From NCBI GenBank assembly GCA_951804985.1, contig OX638135.1, forward strand, positions 71,205,695 to 71,269,694: DNA of 64,000 nt. Reading direction: 5' to 3'. Shown piece after piece: positions 46,836 to 58,590 of the stretch. The notes under the pieces were generated by a model. It searched no databases, was not told the DNA's origin, and saw only the letters and a program-made list of their open reading frames with translations. Numbering within the stretch: position 1 is the stretch's first letter; every line of letters begins with the position of its first letter. A program made the position numbers and the translations under genes. The stretch comes from Dryomyza anilis. Taxonomy: Eukaryota; Arthropoda; Insecta; Diptera; Dryomyzidae.

Positions 46836-47097
46836 GACATTTTCTAGCAAATATTTTCTATATTTATGTTGCTCCTTATGTCTAAAATTGGCGTAATTTT
46901 TTATGAATCCCTCTGCTCTAGCTTTTTGATAATCTTCTCTATTTTAATTTTGTTTGGCTAACATACTTAATTTTGATTTTTCTAACCTTTCTTTTATTAC
47001 TTTGTGGTCAACCGTTTTATTTTGCACTTCGATTTGTGTAGCCTTTATTGTTGAGTGATGGCTATTATTGTAGAATCTAATTGCTTTTAGCATTTGG
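46836..47097 (-). pseudogene. Gypsy B integrase, C-terminal segment
   Basis: Minus-strand text such as MLKAIRFYNNSHHSTIKAT, VIKERLEKSKLSMLAKQN and ARAEGFIKNYANFRHKEQ belongs to the C-terminal part of an errantivirus-type integrase, with one stop. It continues the frame broken off at 52,006, and at its other end continues across the Polinton into 11,718. Confidence 0.8.
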
Positions 47098-48518
47098 GTT
47101 TTAGTTATTATTATTATTATTATTATTGTATTGGGTTAATGCACTGCGACCTAATAAGATCTATTGTGCCCCGCTTGGAGCCATAGTTGACAGAGTTATC
47201 AACTGTGGCCCCTCCCTAGTTCATTCAGTGGTATCCTGATTTGCTGGGGATTCTGATGGTTGTACTATATCCTTCTAGAGGACGTCAGCCAAGCCTATCT
47301 CAGTAAGAAACCTAATTATTTGGATTGGCTTCATTTTCCTGATATCAGTATGGCTTGGTTGAGTGAATCCAGGATTTTTCTTCCTTGTGCGCATAAGGGC
47401 TGGACAAGTTCCCAGAATATGCTCTGGATTTTCGTCCTCCTCCAGACAGAATCTACATGTACTGTCGGATTGTATACCCATTCTTGTGAGATGCTCTCCC
47501 AGTCTGCAGTGACCTGTGAGAAATCCAGTCAAGATTCTTAAGTTGTTCTTTGTTAACTTAATACATTCTTTGAATCTTTTGAGGCAATAGGTCTCAATAA
47601 GTTTCTTTGATTGTCGTGGCTTTGGTAGCCCCATCCATAATTTTTCTCTTGTTGTTGATTTTTCTTCTCGCAGTATCTTTTTGATCATACTGTCGCCAAT
47701 CCCACAGAAAGGTTCTGGGCCTATGAGCTTTGTCGCGTCCCCTTTCCTGGCTAGCTGATCAGCTTCTTCATTACCTTCTATTCCCTTGTAGCCAGGGACC
47801 CAAAGTATGGTGACCTTGTTTGTTCTTCCTAGTTTGTTTATTTTACCTAAGCATTCCCATACTAGTTCAGAGGTAATCTCATAAGATTCTAATGCCATAA
47901 TGGCGGCCTGGCTGTCTGATAGGACTGCTATGTTCTTATTGTGGTAATTTCTGTCGAGATTGAACTGAATGCATCTGTCAATAACGTATATTTCCGCTTG
48001 AAAGATGCTGGTCATTTTTCCCATGGATTCGAAGTATTTGGTTCGGGGCCCGAATACACCTGCTCCAGTTCCTTCATCAGTTAGTTGCAGTTAGCATCTG
48101 TAAACCCTGTGATCATATGCTTTTTAATGTCATATGTATCAGATATGTTCTTAAAACGCTTTTTGTTGCTGAGTTTCGTCGTGAATTTCTTCACGAAATT
48201 GAATCTTTTAATCCTTCAAGGTTGGGATTGAGAGATGTTTGGCTAGAAGACTGGCATCCCTGACTCACATACCTCTTTCATTGTCTTCGTTTCCCATGCG
48301 ATACAGTGCTCCTTTTACTACCCCATGAAAGAACAGGTAAAGTGGTTCTAGTTCTAGAGTACCTCCAGTGCCGCAGTGGGACATGTTCTCATGGCCCCTG
48401 TTATACACACACAGGCCAGTCTTTGTACTTTCTCTAAAGTTTTTTTTTGTCGTACTGAGATCTATTCTCTTTGACCATATTACCACTCCGTACATTATGA
48501 TAGGTCGAATCATCATCG

Positions 48519-48576
48519 TGTACATCCATCGCATTATCTTGGATGTGTACATCCATCGCATTATCTTGGTGTACAT
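48519..48576. repeat. Short tandem duplication inside ORF2
   Basis: GTACATCCATCGCATTATCTTG occurs twice in direct succession with a few extra bases between, and disrupts the RT frame. Confidence 0.8.
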
Positions 48577-50075
48577 CCCCAATTTTTCCCAGCTATGAAT
48601 CTACTTATCATAATGGCACGGGTTGCTTTCCGTATAACTTCTTGTTCCTGTTTCTTCCATAAGAGATTCCTGTCTAGAATTAATCCTAGAAATTTCACCT
48701 CTTCTTTCCGATCTATTTCAGTTCCTTCTAATCTGATTGGTTTTAGATTTAGGTTTCTCTTTCTGGTAAAGGGTATTATGGTAGTATTTGCAGGATTAAT
48801 ATTTAGTCCTACAGAGACGCACCACTCCTTTGTCATTCTCAGACCCAGTTTTATTCTGTCGCACAGAGTATCTTCAAATTTTCCTCTGCATATAATTACA
48901 ATGTCATCGGCGTACCCCTGACAATCTAATCCTGTGTTCGTGAGTTTCCACAGGAGCTCATCTACAACTAGGCTCCACATTAGTGGTGATATTACTCCAC
49001 CTTGTGAGCAACCTCTTGTGGTTCTAATTTGTATTTTTGTCTGACCCTCATTGACTTCTGCTGTTCTGCAATTAAGCATTTCACTCATCCATTTTGCCAT
49101 GGTATGATTTACTCCTTTTATTTCCAGTGAGTTCCTTATACCCTCATGAGAGGTATTATCAAAGGCCCCTTCTATGTCTAGGAATGCACATAGAGCGGTT
49201 TCTTTATCCTCTAAAGTTTTCCGTATAATGTTTATCAGTTGATATAGCGCAGTTTCAGTGGACCTGCCTGATCTGTACGCATGTTGACAGGCATGTAGCG
49301 GAATGATTTTTAGAGTATTTTCTCTGATGTAGTTATCTATGACATTTTCCATTCTTTTAAGGACAAAAGAGGTCAGGCTAATAGGTCGGAAGGATTTTGG
49401 ATGAGTGGGATCCTTTTTCCCCACCTTTGGTATAAATACCACCTTGGCCCTCCTCCAACTGCTTGGTATATACCCAAGAGCTAAACTGCTTCTTGTTATT
49501 CTTATCAGGTGTATCATTAGATCACTCCTGCCCTGTTGGAGTAGGGCTGGAAATATTACATCTACACCCGGAGATTGAAAGGGTTGAAAGGTATGTATTG
49601 CCCAATCTATTTTTTGCTCCGTGAAAATCTTATTAGCTATTTCCTAGTCATCTCTCCTGGGTTCAGTGCTATTTTCTGGTTCATGTTCTCGGGTATTCTC
49701 TATGCTTCCAGGAAAATGAGTTTTGAGCAAAAGTAACATGTTTTGCTCCTCATTCTCGGTATAGCTGTCATCTTTTTTTTTTAATGAGAAGATGGTAGTT
49801 CCAGATGGTGCTTAGCTGCTCTGCAGGTACTAATTCGATCTAGATTGGTTTTGAGACTAGATTTGTGTAGGATCCAGTCTGTTTGTTATGAGCATTCGCG
49901 TCACTCCCGATAAGTAATGGGAGATTTTTGCGTCTGCAGTAATCTACTAGTCGTTGCACCTCTGCTGGTGGCGCTGTGGACTCTTCTCCAGCGAAATACC
50001 CAGCTGCTACTACTACTTTGCGGTGGTTATCTTTCATCATCAGAGAGACGTGAATGACTACTAGATCCCGCGTTA

Positions 50076-50427
50076 GGAATTCTGAAAGACAAAGATAATT
50101 AATATCGTTTCTTAATAAGATACAAGCCCTGAGATTTTCTTCTCTAATATCCCAAATTACCTTCGTATTCTTACTCGCCAGACCTTTGATCTGGCCCCTG
50201 AGGACCCAGGGTTCTTGGATCAGCGCCATCCCCAATTTTTGCCTTGCGGCAGGAATTCTGAAAGACAAAGATAATTAATATCGTTTCTTAATAAGATACA
50301 AGCCCTGAGATTTTCTTCTCTAATATCCCAAATTACCTTCGTATATTTACTCGCCAGACCTTTGATCTGGCCCCTGATGACCCAGGCTTCTTGGATCAGC
50401 GCCATCCCCAATTTTTGCCTTGCGGCT
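50076..50427. repeat. 176-bp tandem duplication in the LINE endonuclease region
   Basis: GGAATTCTGAAAGACAAAG starts both at 50,076 and 50,252; the two units differ at only a few positions and break the endonuclease frame. Confidence 0.9.
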
Positions 50428-50480
50428 ACCTGCATGATGCAGGTTAATTTGGGCTATTTTGGTGCTGATCATTTTGCTTA

Positions 50481-51626
50481 TTAAATAGATTCTTCTTCTA
50501 ACAGAGTCGCTTCGTCCTCTGTTAGAGTCATGTCGCTATCATCGCCCACATTCAGGGGAGTTATGTCGATTTCCGACAGTTCGCTCTCCGACTGTGGTAG
50601 TCCGATGCTAGCGGCACCTACTAAGTTGCCTAGAAGGTTTATTAACTTGCCGGTCTCTTTGCCTACGCTTCTAGGGTAGTAGATATTGATGATGTGCATA
50701 TGTGGTATATCATCCAGACATGCCATCAAATCTACACCCTTCCACGTATTCAACTTTCCAGCCGCCTGCTTAAGCCAGTCTGCAGTATCCTGGTTAGAGC
50801 ACTCTACAAGCAGCATACCTGGCTTGAAGGATATGCCCTCGAATTTCAGTTTGCACTTCCATCCGAGATCCATTTCATCCACGATCGCTTCCTCCAGAGT
50901 TGAGAGATCCTCATTGGTGAGTACAAGATCGGGATAGTCCTTCGCCGTCACAGCCACCCTGACCGATTTCACGGCCCCAGCATAGCTTGTGCTCGGTTTA
51001 GGTGCTTTGCTGTGTGCTACTTTTGCAGGGCATTTACCACCTGCATTGGCGCTTGAGGCTTCTTCCGTTCGGTCTTTATTTTGGCGGTTTTCAGGCGGCG
51101 TAATGGCCTCACTGGCTCTGTTTCTGGCTTCATCGGTTGGTGGAGTGCCCTGATTGCCTTGGCGATGCTCTAGTGCCTTGCTGCGCGCCTCTTCGGGTTT
51201 AAACCCCTTCTCAATATATCGTTGATACCATTTTCTGCCTGAACCACTCAGTCCTTTCTTCATGGGATCTTCATGCCATCTTGGTTTGCCCTGTGGCGGT
51301 ATTACTGGTGTGGAGCGGTTCTGCAGGTGCTTCTTTGTCTCCCCGCTCACAACACCTTTGTTAGTTATCGGCTTCTCTTCAGCCACTTTTTCCCCTGTCG
51401 GCCCCACTCGCTTGACAGTCACAACCTGATTCGCGGTAGTTTTTGCCTTGGGCGATTCTGATTTTGTAGTCTTCTTTGACGCCTGAGGACTATCTTCATG
51501 GAGATGAGACTCCATTACGTCCGCCAGTTCTGTTGCAGTAGAGCTCTGCTGTTTCCGTAGAATATTTTTTAATTTTTTATCCATCTGTAAATAAAGTAAA
51601 AGGGGAATTAAACTCGACCATGGCAT
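50481..51626 (-). CDS. LINE ORF1 (gag-like, DUF4780-type)
   Basis: An intact frame of 381 codons from ATG 51,626 (an alternative ATG, MDKKLKNILRKQ, is at 51,584). The first 200 residues are low-complexity, rich in Lys, Ser, Pro and Thr, with SGSGRKWYQRYIEKGFKPEE near residue 130. The C-terminal third is a folded domain with TLEEAIVDEMDLGWKCKL, LLVECSNQDTADWLKQAAG and MHIINIYYPRS, resembling the DUF4780 domain of insect LINE ORF1 proteins. The last residues are acidic. ORF1 proteins bind element RNA. It is the only open frame left in this LINE. Confidence 0.75.
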   Translation of the reverse strand: MPWSSLIPLLLYLQMDKKLKNILRKQQSSTATELADVMESHLHEDSPQASKKTTKSESPKAKTTANQVVTVKRVGPTGEKVAEEKPITNKGVVSGETKKHLQNRSTPVIPPQGKPRWHEDPMKKGLSGSGRKWYQRYIEKGFKPEEARSKALEHRQGNQGTPPTDEARNRASEAITPPENRQNKDRTEEASSANAGGKCPAKVAHSKAPKPSTSYAGAVKSVRVAVTAKDYPDLVLTNEDLSTLEEAIVDEMDLGWKCKLKFEGISFKPGMLLVECSNQDTADWLKQAAGKLNTWKGVDLMACLDDIPHMHIINIYYPRSVGKETGKLINLLGNLVGAASIGLPQSESELSEIDITPLNVGDDSDMTLTEDEATLLEEESI

Positions 51627-52005
51627 AGCCCCTTACCATGGAAGGGCCTCCACTACTCGCTGAGGCGACCAGGTATCAGCGAGGCTCCGTTCTACAACAG
51701 TCGTTTACCCCTGACTGCAAACGTCCATGGACACGGTTCGCCTTACATCGTGGACTAGGGGAATTTAGAACTTTATATGCTTCTAAATTATGCATTGAGC
51801 CATAATTCTCCACAAATCGTTCATTTACGCTCTCAGCAGAGACATGACCTAACTGAGACTGTTTCCAGCGGTCACCACTTGGAGCTCATAGCCGCACTTC
51901 CACTCTACCCATGCAGTTACGGCACGTATCTCTGTTGCCAGAAGATTACATGTTATTCCCCCTGCTTCGAATAGAGTGGCTGACCGCCTAGTAATGTTTT
52001 AGTTA

Positions 52006-52600
52006 GTATTTTTTCTTCTTAATTCAAGCTTTTAGTTTTTTCTGTTAAAGTATTGTTTAATATTTCAATATCAGAATTTCCTGTGTGTCTATTCTGTTTT
52101 GTAATGTGGTATTCTATATGTTCTTGTTCTAATAAATCTATTACGTTTCTAGAATTAAATTCATTATCAAAAACATTTTTTTTTATTATTCCTTTAATTG
52201 CTTAAATTTTGTTGGACAATTGTTTGGTTATTCTTATCTTTTAAAGGAAAGCATATTGCGTGTTTAGAGAATGTATCTATAAAAATTATAAAGTTTTGTT
52301 TACGTAAGTATCTACATGAATGCTTTCATTAGTTTTAGAAGGTGTTTCTGTTATATAAAATTTATTCTTTATAGGGTTTCGATCGTATTTTGCGCAAGTA
52401 CAAATATCGCAATTATTAATTATTTCATGAATTTTTATTTTCAAATTTTGGGTGATAAATTTTGTGTTTGATGCAATCATAAGTTGCAATAATACCTGAA
52501 TGTCCAGTTTCATGTTTATGAAATAAAGAAATTTGTTTGGCTAAGGTTTTTTCATCTTCTATATCTTAAGCAAATAAACTAAATTTAACAAATGATATAA
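52006..52600 (-). pseudogene. Gypsy B integrase, zinc site and catalytic core
   Basis: Minus strand: a His motif HKHETGHSG (about 52,505), CDICTCAKY (second half of the zinc site, about 52,400), ETPSKTNESIHVDTY (first Asp), FIDTFSKHAICFPL, DNEFNS (second Asp, about 52,160) and GNSDIEILNNTL (Glu, about 52,070). The core residues are present, but there are several frame breaks. It is cut at 52,005 by the LINE. Confidence 0.85.
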
Positions 52601-52821
52601 TTTCATTGTTTGACAAAATGTGAATTAGTATTAGCAAGCAATTATATTCGTGTAATTTTACTTCAGAATAAATGCCTATTTTGCCATTTGTTATATGTCT
52701 TCGGACAATATTAACTACATTATTAGTAACAAGGTATTATTGATCAATAAATATTCTTTTATTTTTAAAAATATATATTCTATTTCTTCATTTTTTTTTA
52801 AATTATTTGTGTATAACCATT

Positions 52822-53950
52822 TTAGAGGTTCATGGTCAGTATGTATTGTCCATAAAGATATGGGCGATAATATTTAGTTGCCCATAATATTGCAAGGAGT
52901 TCCTTTTCAATAGTGGAATAATTTTGTTCATAAACATTTAATGTTCTTGACGCAAAACAAATAGGATGTCCGTCCTGGCATAGAACGGCACAAAGCGCAG
53001 TATTACTACACAGAAAAAAAATTTCATAAATGGAATGAACGCCGTTAATTGAGACACCGTTCATAATATATATTGAAAAAACCATTCTATTTATGAACTA
53101 TTCTTCGTATATACGAATCGCACAATTTGAGCGAAATTTATATAATAAACGCGTACATAATTCTTATGAATTGCGTTTATTAAGGTATTCATGACTCAAA
53201 GCAGCGCAGTCTCCACGTCACGTGCAATTCCGCCGAGCATCAAGGCGATACTGAAAAATAAAAAAACCAGTCCACCAAAGAATAATAGAAAATACAACAC
53301 AAAGTAGGTAGGTAGGTAGGTATTTGAGTATGTGTGACCTGCAACTTTTGACCATGCTATAAATAGATATTTTTATTTTACTGACCAATCAATGTGAGTA
53401 AAGCCGCATGACACGCAGTGATTATTTTGACTACTCGTCGCGAGGCGTCGATAGTCGATGATAGCAGATACAATTCTAAGTTTTTATTGTTCCTATGTCA
53501 TTTCGTACAAATAAACAGAATCGTTTCCTTTGTGATGTGATCCGCAGGTACTTAACATCACGCAACGAACTTATTCATTACGGTTTTATGAACGATTCAT
53601 AAATTGGATGAATTTGGTCATTGGTTGAGTAACAATAAAAAATTCATAGAATTGATGAACAAATTCATAAATAGTATGAACTTTTTTTTCTGTGTAGCAG
53701 CAGTATATAATTGAAATTTTTTATTTAAATTTATTTAAATTTAAATTTATGATAGGCGGATTAGTTAGAATATCCTCGAGTTTTTCAAATGCTGCAATAT
53801 AGTTTGGATCATTAGTATTCATTTTAACGTTTTTCTTAGATAATTTGTCATTGGACCTGCTATTTTAGTCATTTTTAATAAATTTTATATAGAATCCTGT
53901 TACTCCCAAAAATAATTTTAAAATAAAATAAATTTAAAAATAAATTTTAA
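52822..53950 (-). pseudogene. Gypsy B RNase H, split by a DNA element
   Basis: 53,008-52,822 encodes [34 protein letters not shown] and YLYGQ. The preceding part, with a FQLYT-like start of the domain, lies beyond 53,697 after the inserted element. The conserved Glu in EKELLA is retained. Confidence 0.85.
53009..53694. mobile_element. TA-flanked DNA element CACAGAAAA, copy 2
   Basis: CACAGAAAAAAAA ... TTTTTTTTCTGTG with TA on each side (53,007-53,008 and 53,695-53,696). Removing the element plus one TA restores the RNase H coding register at its start, so the TA duplication is well supported. No transposase frame. Confidence 0.9.
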
Positions 53951-54117
53951 TAATTGAATGCTCTGAATTTTCTTTGGATTAGGTTTTAATCCTTCTGAAG
54001 TAAGAATGTGACCCAAAAATTTAGTCTGTTTTCTTAAGAAATTACAATTATCAATCTGCACTTTCTAATTTTTCAAATAATTTTTTTAAATTAATTACAT
54101 GTTCCTGCAAAGAAATG

Positions 54118-55217
54118 CTAAATATTAAAATGTCATCTAAAAAGACTACCCAAACTTTATTAATCAGGTCTTACAAAACAAAATTCATCAGTCTTTGAAA
54201 GGTTGATGGAGCATTCTTCAATCTGAAAGGCATACAGAAGAATTCGTAATGACCAAATGGGGTTGAAAAAACTATTTTCTTAAGGTCTTCTAATTTGACA
54301 ACAATTTGATGGAATCCTTTAGCAAAGTCAATTGTGCTAAAATACTGAACTTTACCCAATTTGTCAAAAATTCCATCAATATTCGGAATTGGGAATTTGT
54401 CGTTGATTGTGATCTCATTCAACTTCCGATAATCAATAACCACTCGCCATTTTTGTTGCAATGTATTATCAAGTTTTTTTTACAATCCATAGTGCGCTAT
54501 TATATGGAGAATTATTGTTCGTAATAATTCCCTGATTTAACATTTCTGCAATCTGATTCTCAATTTCCTTTTCATGAACTTGAGGATAACGGTAAATTTT
54601 GAAATATACTGGATTGTCATTTGATGTGATTATTTCATGTTGAATCTCCTTAGTGGCTGTAAGTTTATCGCTTTCTTTATAAAATAAATTACTGTATTGA
54701 TCTATGATCTTATTTATTACTTGTTTCTCTTCGAAGTTCAGATGGTCTAGATTTATTCTTCTTAAGTCACAAAAATCTATTGAACAAATTTCATTTAAAC
54801 TGTATGGGTATTTTGAAATAAGATACCCATTCTCTAGGTCAACCTTAGCATTAAGGGGAACCAGAAAATTTGTGCCAATAATGCCGTCGTATCTCTGACT
54901 TGAAAATTCCACTACCTTCCAAGAGAAGGTTTCCAAGATTTCAAATTCTCTGGGTATTGATGTTGTTATTTTATTTAAATCATTAATTGTTTTGAACCAA
55001 AGCGGTTTTGTATATGGACTCGTATTTTCCCGTCGATTTTCTCTAATATTATATCTACTAAGTCCCTATCGACTATTTCTGGACTATAAATATGTGGCTT
55101 TCTATCGTCGTACAAATAAATTTCATTAATATCTATTTTACAATTTTGTACTATATGAAATAATTCTCTTAAACTACTTACTTTAACAGTTCTAAAAAGA
55201 ATTGTATATCTCCGCAT
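54118..55217 (-). pseudogene. Gypsy B protease end and reverse transcriptase
   Basis: Pieces in order: 55,217-54,975 (start of the protease region, with LYDDRKPHIYSPEIVD), 54,936-54,469 (YDGIIGTNFLVPLNAKVDL, then RT N-terminal text to [15 protein letters not shown]) and 54,461-54,171 ([28 protein letters not shown] with the catalytic Asp, and [10 protein letters not shown]). The FLDDILIF block with the Asp pair is at about 54,120-54,145. Small frameshifts separate the pieces. The RT resembles that of 17.6/297-type errantiviruses. Confidence 0.9.
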
Positions 55218-55952
55218 ATGTCCTGTTTGGTTGAAGATGTTGTTTGAGCTTGGCTTTTACATCCTCCCACGTTGCGTTTTCCCCAAGCTCCTGTACGTAG
55301 TTTGCCGCTTCTCCCATGATTTTTTTCGTTTATAATTATCTCCATATCGTATTTGTGGAGAGTTGAGTTCCCTCTGCATAAGTTTGCAGTAAACTCAACT
55401 GATCGAACGATTGCAAAAAAATGTTGGCCCTTGTAAATTTGGATATCTCAGAATAGGCGGATTAGTTAGAATATCCTCGAGTTTTTCAATATCCTCGAGG
55501 CTTTTAAACGTTGCGTTTTCCCAAAGCTCGTAGTTTGCCGCTTCTCCCATGAATTTTTTCGTTTATAATTATCTCCATATCGTATTTGTGGAGAGTTGAG
55601 TTCCCTCTGCATAAGTATGCAGTGAACTCAACTGACTCAACTTTTCGTTTATAATTATCTCCATATCGTATTTGTGGAGAGTTGAGTTCCCTCTGCATAA
55701 GTTTGCAGTAAACTCAACTGATCGAACGATTGGAAACAAATGTTGGCCCTTGTAGAAACTTAAAGCGAGTAATTCATTTTGTAGCGATTGCTGCTGGTGG
55801 TCACGAATAAGTTGTTCTGCTGCTTGCTGTTGATGTTGTAGCAACAGTTGCTCCCGTTGTTGAATCTATTGTTGCTGCTGTAGCAGGAGTTGCTCTTGTT
55901 TTTGCACAACAGTTTCGAGCTGAATTGCTCATTTCTTCAATTCTTCTGTCAT
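55218..55952 (-). pseudogene. Gypsy B gag with internal tandem duplications
   Basis: Starts with ATG at 55,952 (MTEELKK then a stop), followed by a Gln-rich segment (QQQAAEQLIRDHQQQ). A segment containing SVEFTANLCRGNSTLHKYD is present three times (around 55,740, 55,660 and 55,390) through tandem duplication of blocks of about 90-250 bases. Gag of related elements is usually followed directly by protease/RT, as here. Confidence 0.7.
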
Positions 55953-56380
55953 TTCGACCTCTTAAAAATTTCTGTTATGATCAAAACTGGTTTGTATTTT
56001 TGTCATAAAATATGTTTTTATTTAAATTTTATGTTAGTTAGTTTATTTTGATTTGAGAGTTATTTTTCCACTTATTTCCTGGGACCGTAAATACCAGTTA
56101 ATCTTATTTTTTTTTATGAGAGAAAACAAAAATAAATGTGTTATAAAATGTTTACACCAATTTTGAAAATGCGAAATTGAAATCTGCAGTTATTTTTATT
56201 TGTTGAGTTTTAAGTCTCTGGCTATTTCATTAATTTAATGTTCACTTATTTATTAATTTAGTTTTCACTTATTAATTAATTTAATGTTCACTTTATTTCT
56301 TAATTTAATTTGCACTTTATTTAATTTTATTAAAATTGTACGTATTTCTTTTTTTAAATAATTCTTCGAAATTATTTCCA

Positions 56381-56394
56381 CTCCGACTGCGCCA
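56381..56394 (-). promoter_or_regulatory. Gypsy B primer binding site (tRNA-Ser)
   Basis: TGGCGCAGTCGGAG on the minus strand matches the complement of the tRNA-Ser 3' end (TGGCGCAGTCG) perfectly over 11 bases. Gag starts about 430 bases downstream. Confidence 0.85.
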
Positions 56395-56660
56395 GTTATA
56401 TATTTAAAGTAGTGTCTTTATTGAATGTGGTCTTAAGACTAACTTACTTGCTAATAACAGACTTACAATCTAGCTTATTTTAATAAAAGTTCAAATCAGC
56501 ACTTTTTGACGAGAGCGTTAGGTCACAGGTAAAAAGACAGTTATCCAATTTACTGTGTATTTTGACACTTGCATCGCAGTTTGTGGGAACCACTTATCAA
56601 CTGCGATGAGACACCATTAAACATTGTAGTGTGAGAAACTCTTTTGTCTGAGACGTAACT
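56395..56660 (-). repeat. Candidate 5' LTR of Gypsy B
   Basis: On the minus strand the segment runs from AGTTACGTCTC (56,660) to TATAAC next to the primer site, matching the AGT...ACT ends of several errantiviruses. No second copy is in the window, so the outer boundary is uncertain. Confidence 0.4.
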
Positions 56661-56796
56661 TGCGTTGCAAAAATTTGGTAAGAATTGAAAAAAAAATTGA
56701 ATTTTCTTATAAATATATTAAAATTCATTTTGTTTACAGATGCCGATATGTTAATGTTCGTTTTGTACGTCATTCTGCGTGTTTTATCAAAATGGT

Positions 56797-58590
56797 AAAT
56801 TACCTATATAAAAGAAATAAATAATTTTAAGTTCAAATTAGCTTTTTCTTTAGTTGTATTTGTTTAAAACACCGCAGAAATTCATTATTAAAAGCAGTGT
56901 TATCTTACCTTGTCTTTGTCTGAACTGTAGTTCACTTGACTTAACTTCACTTACGATTGCACTTCATGAAATCAAACACAATAGTGATGCAAAAATCCAC
57001 TCAACAACTAATTCTCATTTTTGCCGAAATAACTGTACTTTACGATCAGTTATTTCGGTTGAGTTGTAAAAAACGAAGCAATCGCGGAAGAAGTGTCGCT
57101 CGCGTATAGCCTTCGGTGTGCTTCCTCCACGCTGCTAAAAGAAGCAACACGCCTTACAACATTTTTCTTATATATGTGATCCTTCTATGATACTTTTGGA
57201 AGCGAAATAGTATCACAATTACGCGTTGTCTTTTAGCTACTAAAGGAGATTCAAGGCAGCACTACAATTTTTTGTTTATATAAATAAAGAAAAAATATAT
57301 GATAATTTCTAGCATCTTTTCGTAGCGTAAAAGAAGTACAAGTATATGCTGGTTTTGTGCAACCTCGGATACCGCTATCTTTATTTCCCGTAGGGTATTG
57401 ATGAACAAGTACATCAATGTATGCTTAACTTGTTCGTCAATATTACGTAAAAAGATTGTTGTACGCCGTTTGTTAATATGACGAACGATAGTTTTTTCTG
57501 TGTTGTATTTTATTAAAAAGAAAATGGAATTTAATGTTGGCTTCAGTTTCCTATAATTGATTGTTATATATAACAATTAATTATTGGAAACTGAAATCAT
57601 ACCGAAATCTATTAGTTTTTGGACTTCTGTGAATTTTTTAACAATATACAAACCGCCCCCGCAAACCTTTATTAAGCTGCAGAATTGCATTCAAGAGCTT
57701 ACAAAAAAACACGTCTACCACATTTTGGCTGCTGGCATCGATTTCCTTCCGCTGTCTTGACATTCGGGCTTGGGATCGCAGCATATTTACCAGTTTTGGT
57801 GGATAAATACTTTGTATGGTATTTTTTAATAGCCGCGGGAACAAAAAATGCCATGGTATTTTTTATTTCATCCTGGTACTTTTATTTCATGTGGTATTTT
57901 TTTAACAGCACACGTTTTTGTTACGTATAATAAATATATACACATAATTATCATGAAATATGTCTACAAATAATTAATTTATGCACCAAAAAAATAACAA
58001 ATGAAATTTAAGCGAATATTCGTAACAATCATATTCGTCTCCTCTAATTTACGAACGCATCAACAGTTTATTTAAAAATTAACATGCCATTTTAAGTCAG
58101 AATCTACCCAATAAACATTGTAATCTTTCTGTAAGCTTTTTGTAAGGTGAAATATGTAATGTTTTATTTTATAATAAACTTGCGAAATGTTTACAAAATG
58201 CTGCATAATAATGGTTGGATTTGCGAAACTGGACATTGATTGTAAGCTTACCTTGAAAACTTCCCAATACACATTTTTGTAAAGGTTTGCAGACTCAGAT
58301 TTCTTAATAAGCTTACTAATAAAAAATTTCACAACCATTTCGTATATGTTTTCAAATCACTTACTTTATATTTGTTTATAAGCTTATTAACGAAACGGAA
58401 TTAAAAAACAAGTGTTTGTTAATGCGTGCGCTCAGATGTTATATTTACTAACGGCAACGAAAAACGCCAAAACAAATTAAATGTCAACATAGAAGAAAAG
58501 ACAATTGTGTTAAGATTGTATGCAAATTTTGGGCATATTTCTTATATTTGTAGAAAAACATATAAATACGTGTAAATAATAATTAAATAA
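56797..58590 (+). repeat. Interspersed repeat family R1, right copy
   Basis: Matches 1,113-2,995. Its right end runs into the 478-bp tandem array. No coding region is recognised. Confidence 0.7.
57024..57058. other. 12-bp perfect hairpin conserved in R1
   Basis: CCGAAATAACTG, an 11-base loop and CAGTTATTTCGG. The flanks ACTCAAC (about 56,999) and GTTGAGT (57,058) can extend it across an internal loop. In the left copy the hairpin is kept with one A-C difference (a G-U pair on the other strand). Confidence 0.7.

Larger units (their letters stand above)
47275..50435 (-). pseudogene. LINE ORF2: endonuclease, reverse transcriptase, RNase H
   Basis: An endonuclease part (50,435-49,840) has ALIQEPWV and LIGSDANAHN; it is damaged by a 176-bp duplication. 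RT (about 49,800-48,561) has SFRPISLTSF, FLDIEGAFDN (motif A) and GYADDIVIIC (motif C). A frame break with a small duplication lies near 48,550. RNase H (48,024-47,600) has FQAEIYVI, LSDSQAAI and WVPGYKGIEGNEEAD, where the usual His of PGHxG is Tyr. A C-terminal CCHC-like knuckle CRFCLEEDENPEHILGTC is near 47,440. RT plus RNase H plus this knuckle fits the LOA/I/R1 assemblage. Confidence 0.9.
47108..51995 (-). mobile_element. RNase H-bearing LINE (LOA/I group) inserted in Gypsy B integrase
   Basis: Exact 10-bp target duplication GTTTTAGTTA at 47,098-47,107 and 51,996-52,005. The 3' end is an ATT repeat tail (47,108-47,128). Two genes: ORF1 (gag-like) and ORF2 with endonuclease, RT and RNase H. 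ORF1 is intact but ORF2 is broken. The 5' leader (51,627-51,995) is more GC-rich than the flanks. Confidence 0.9.
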
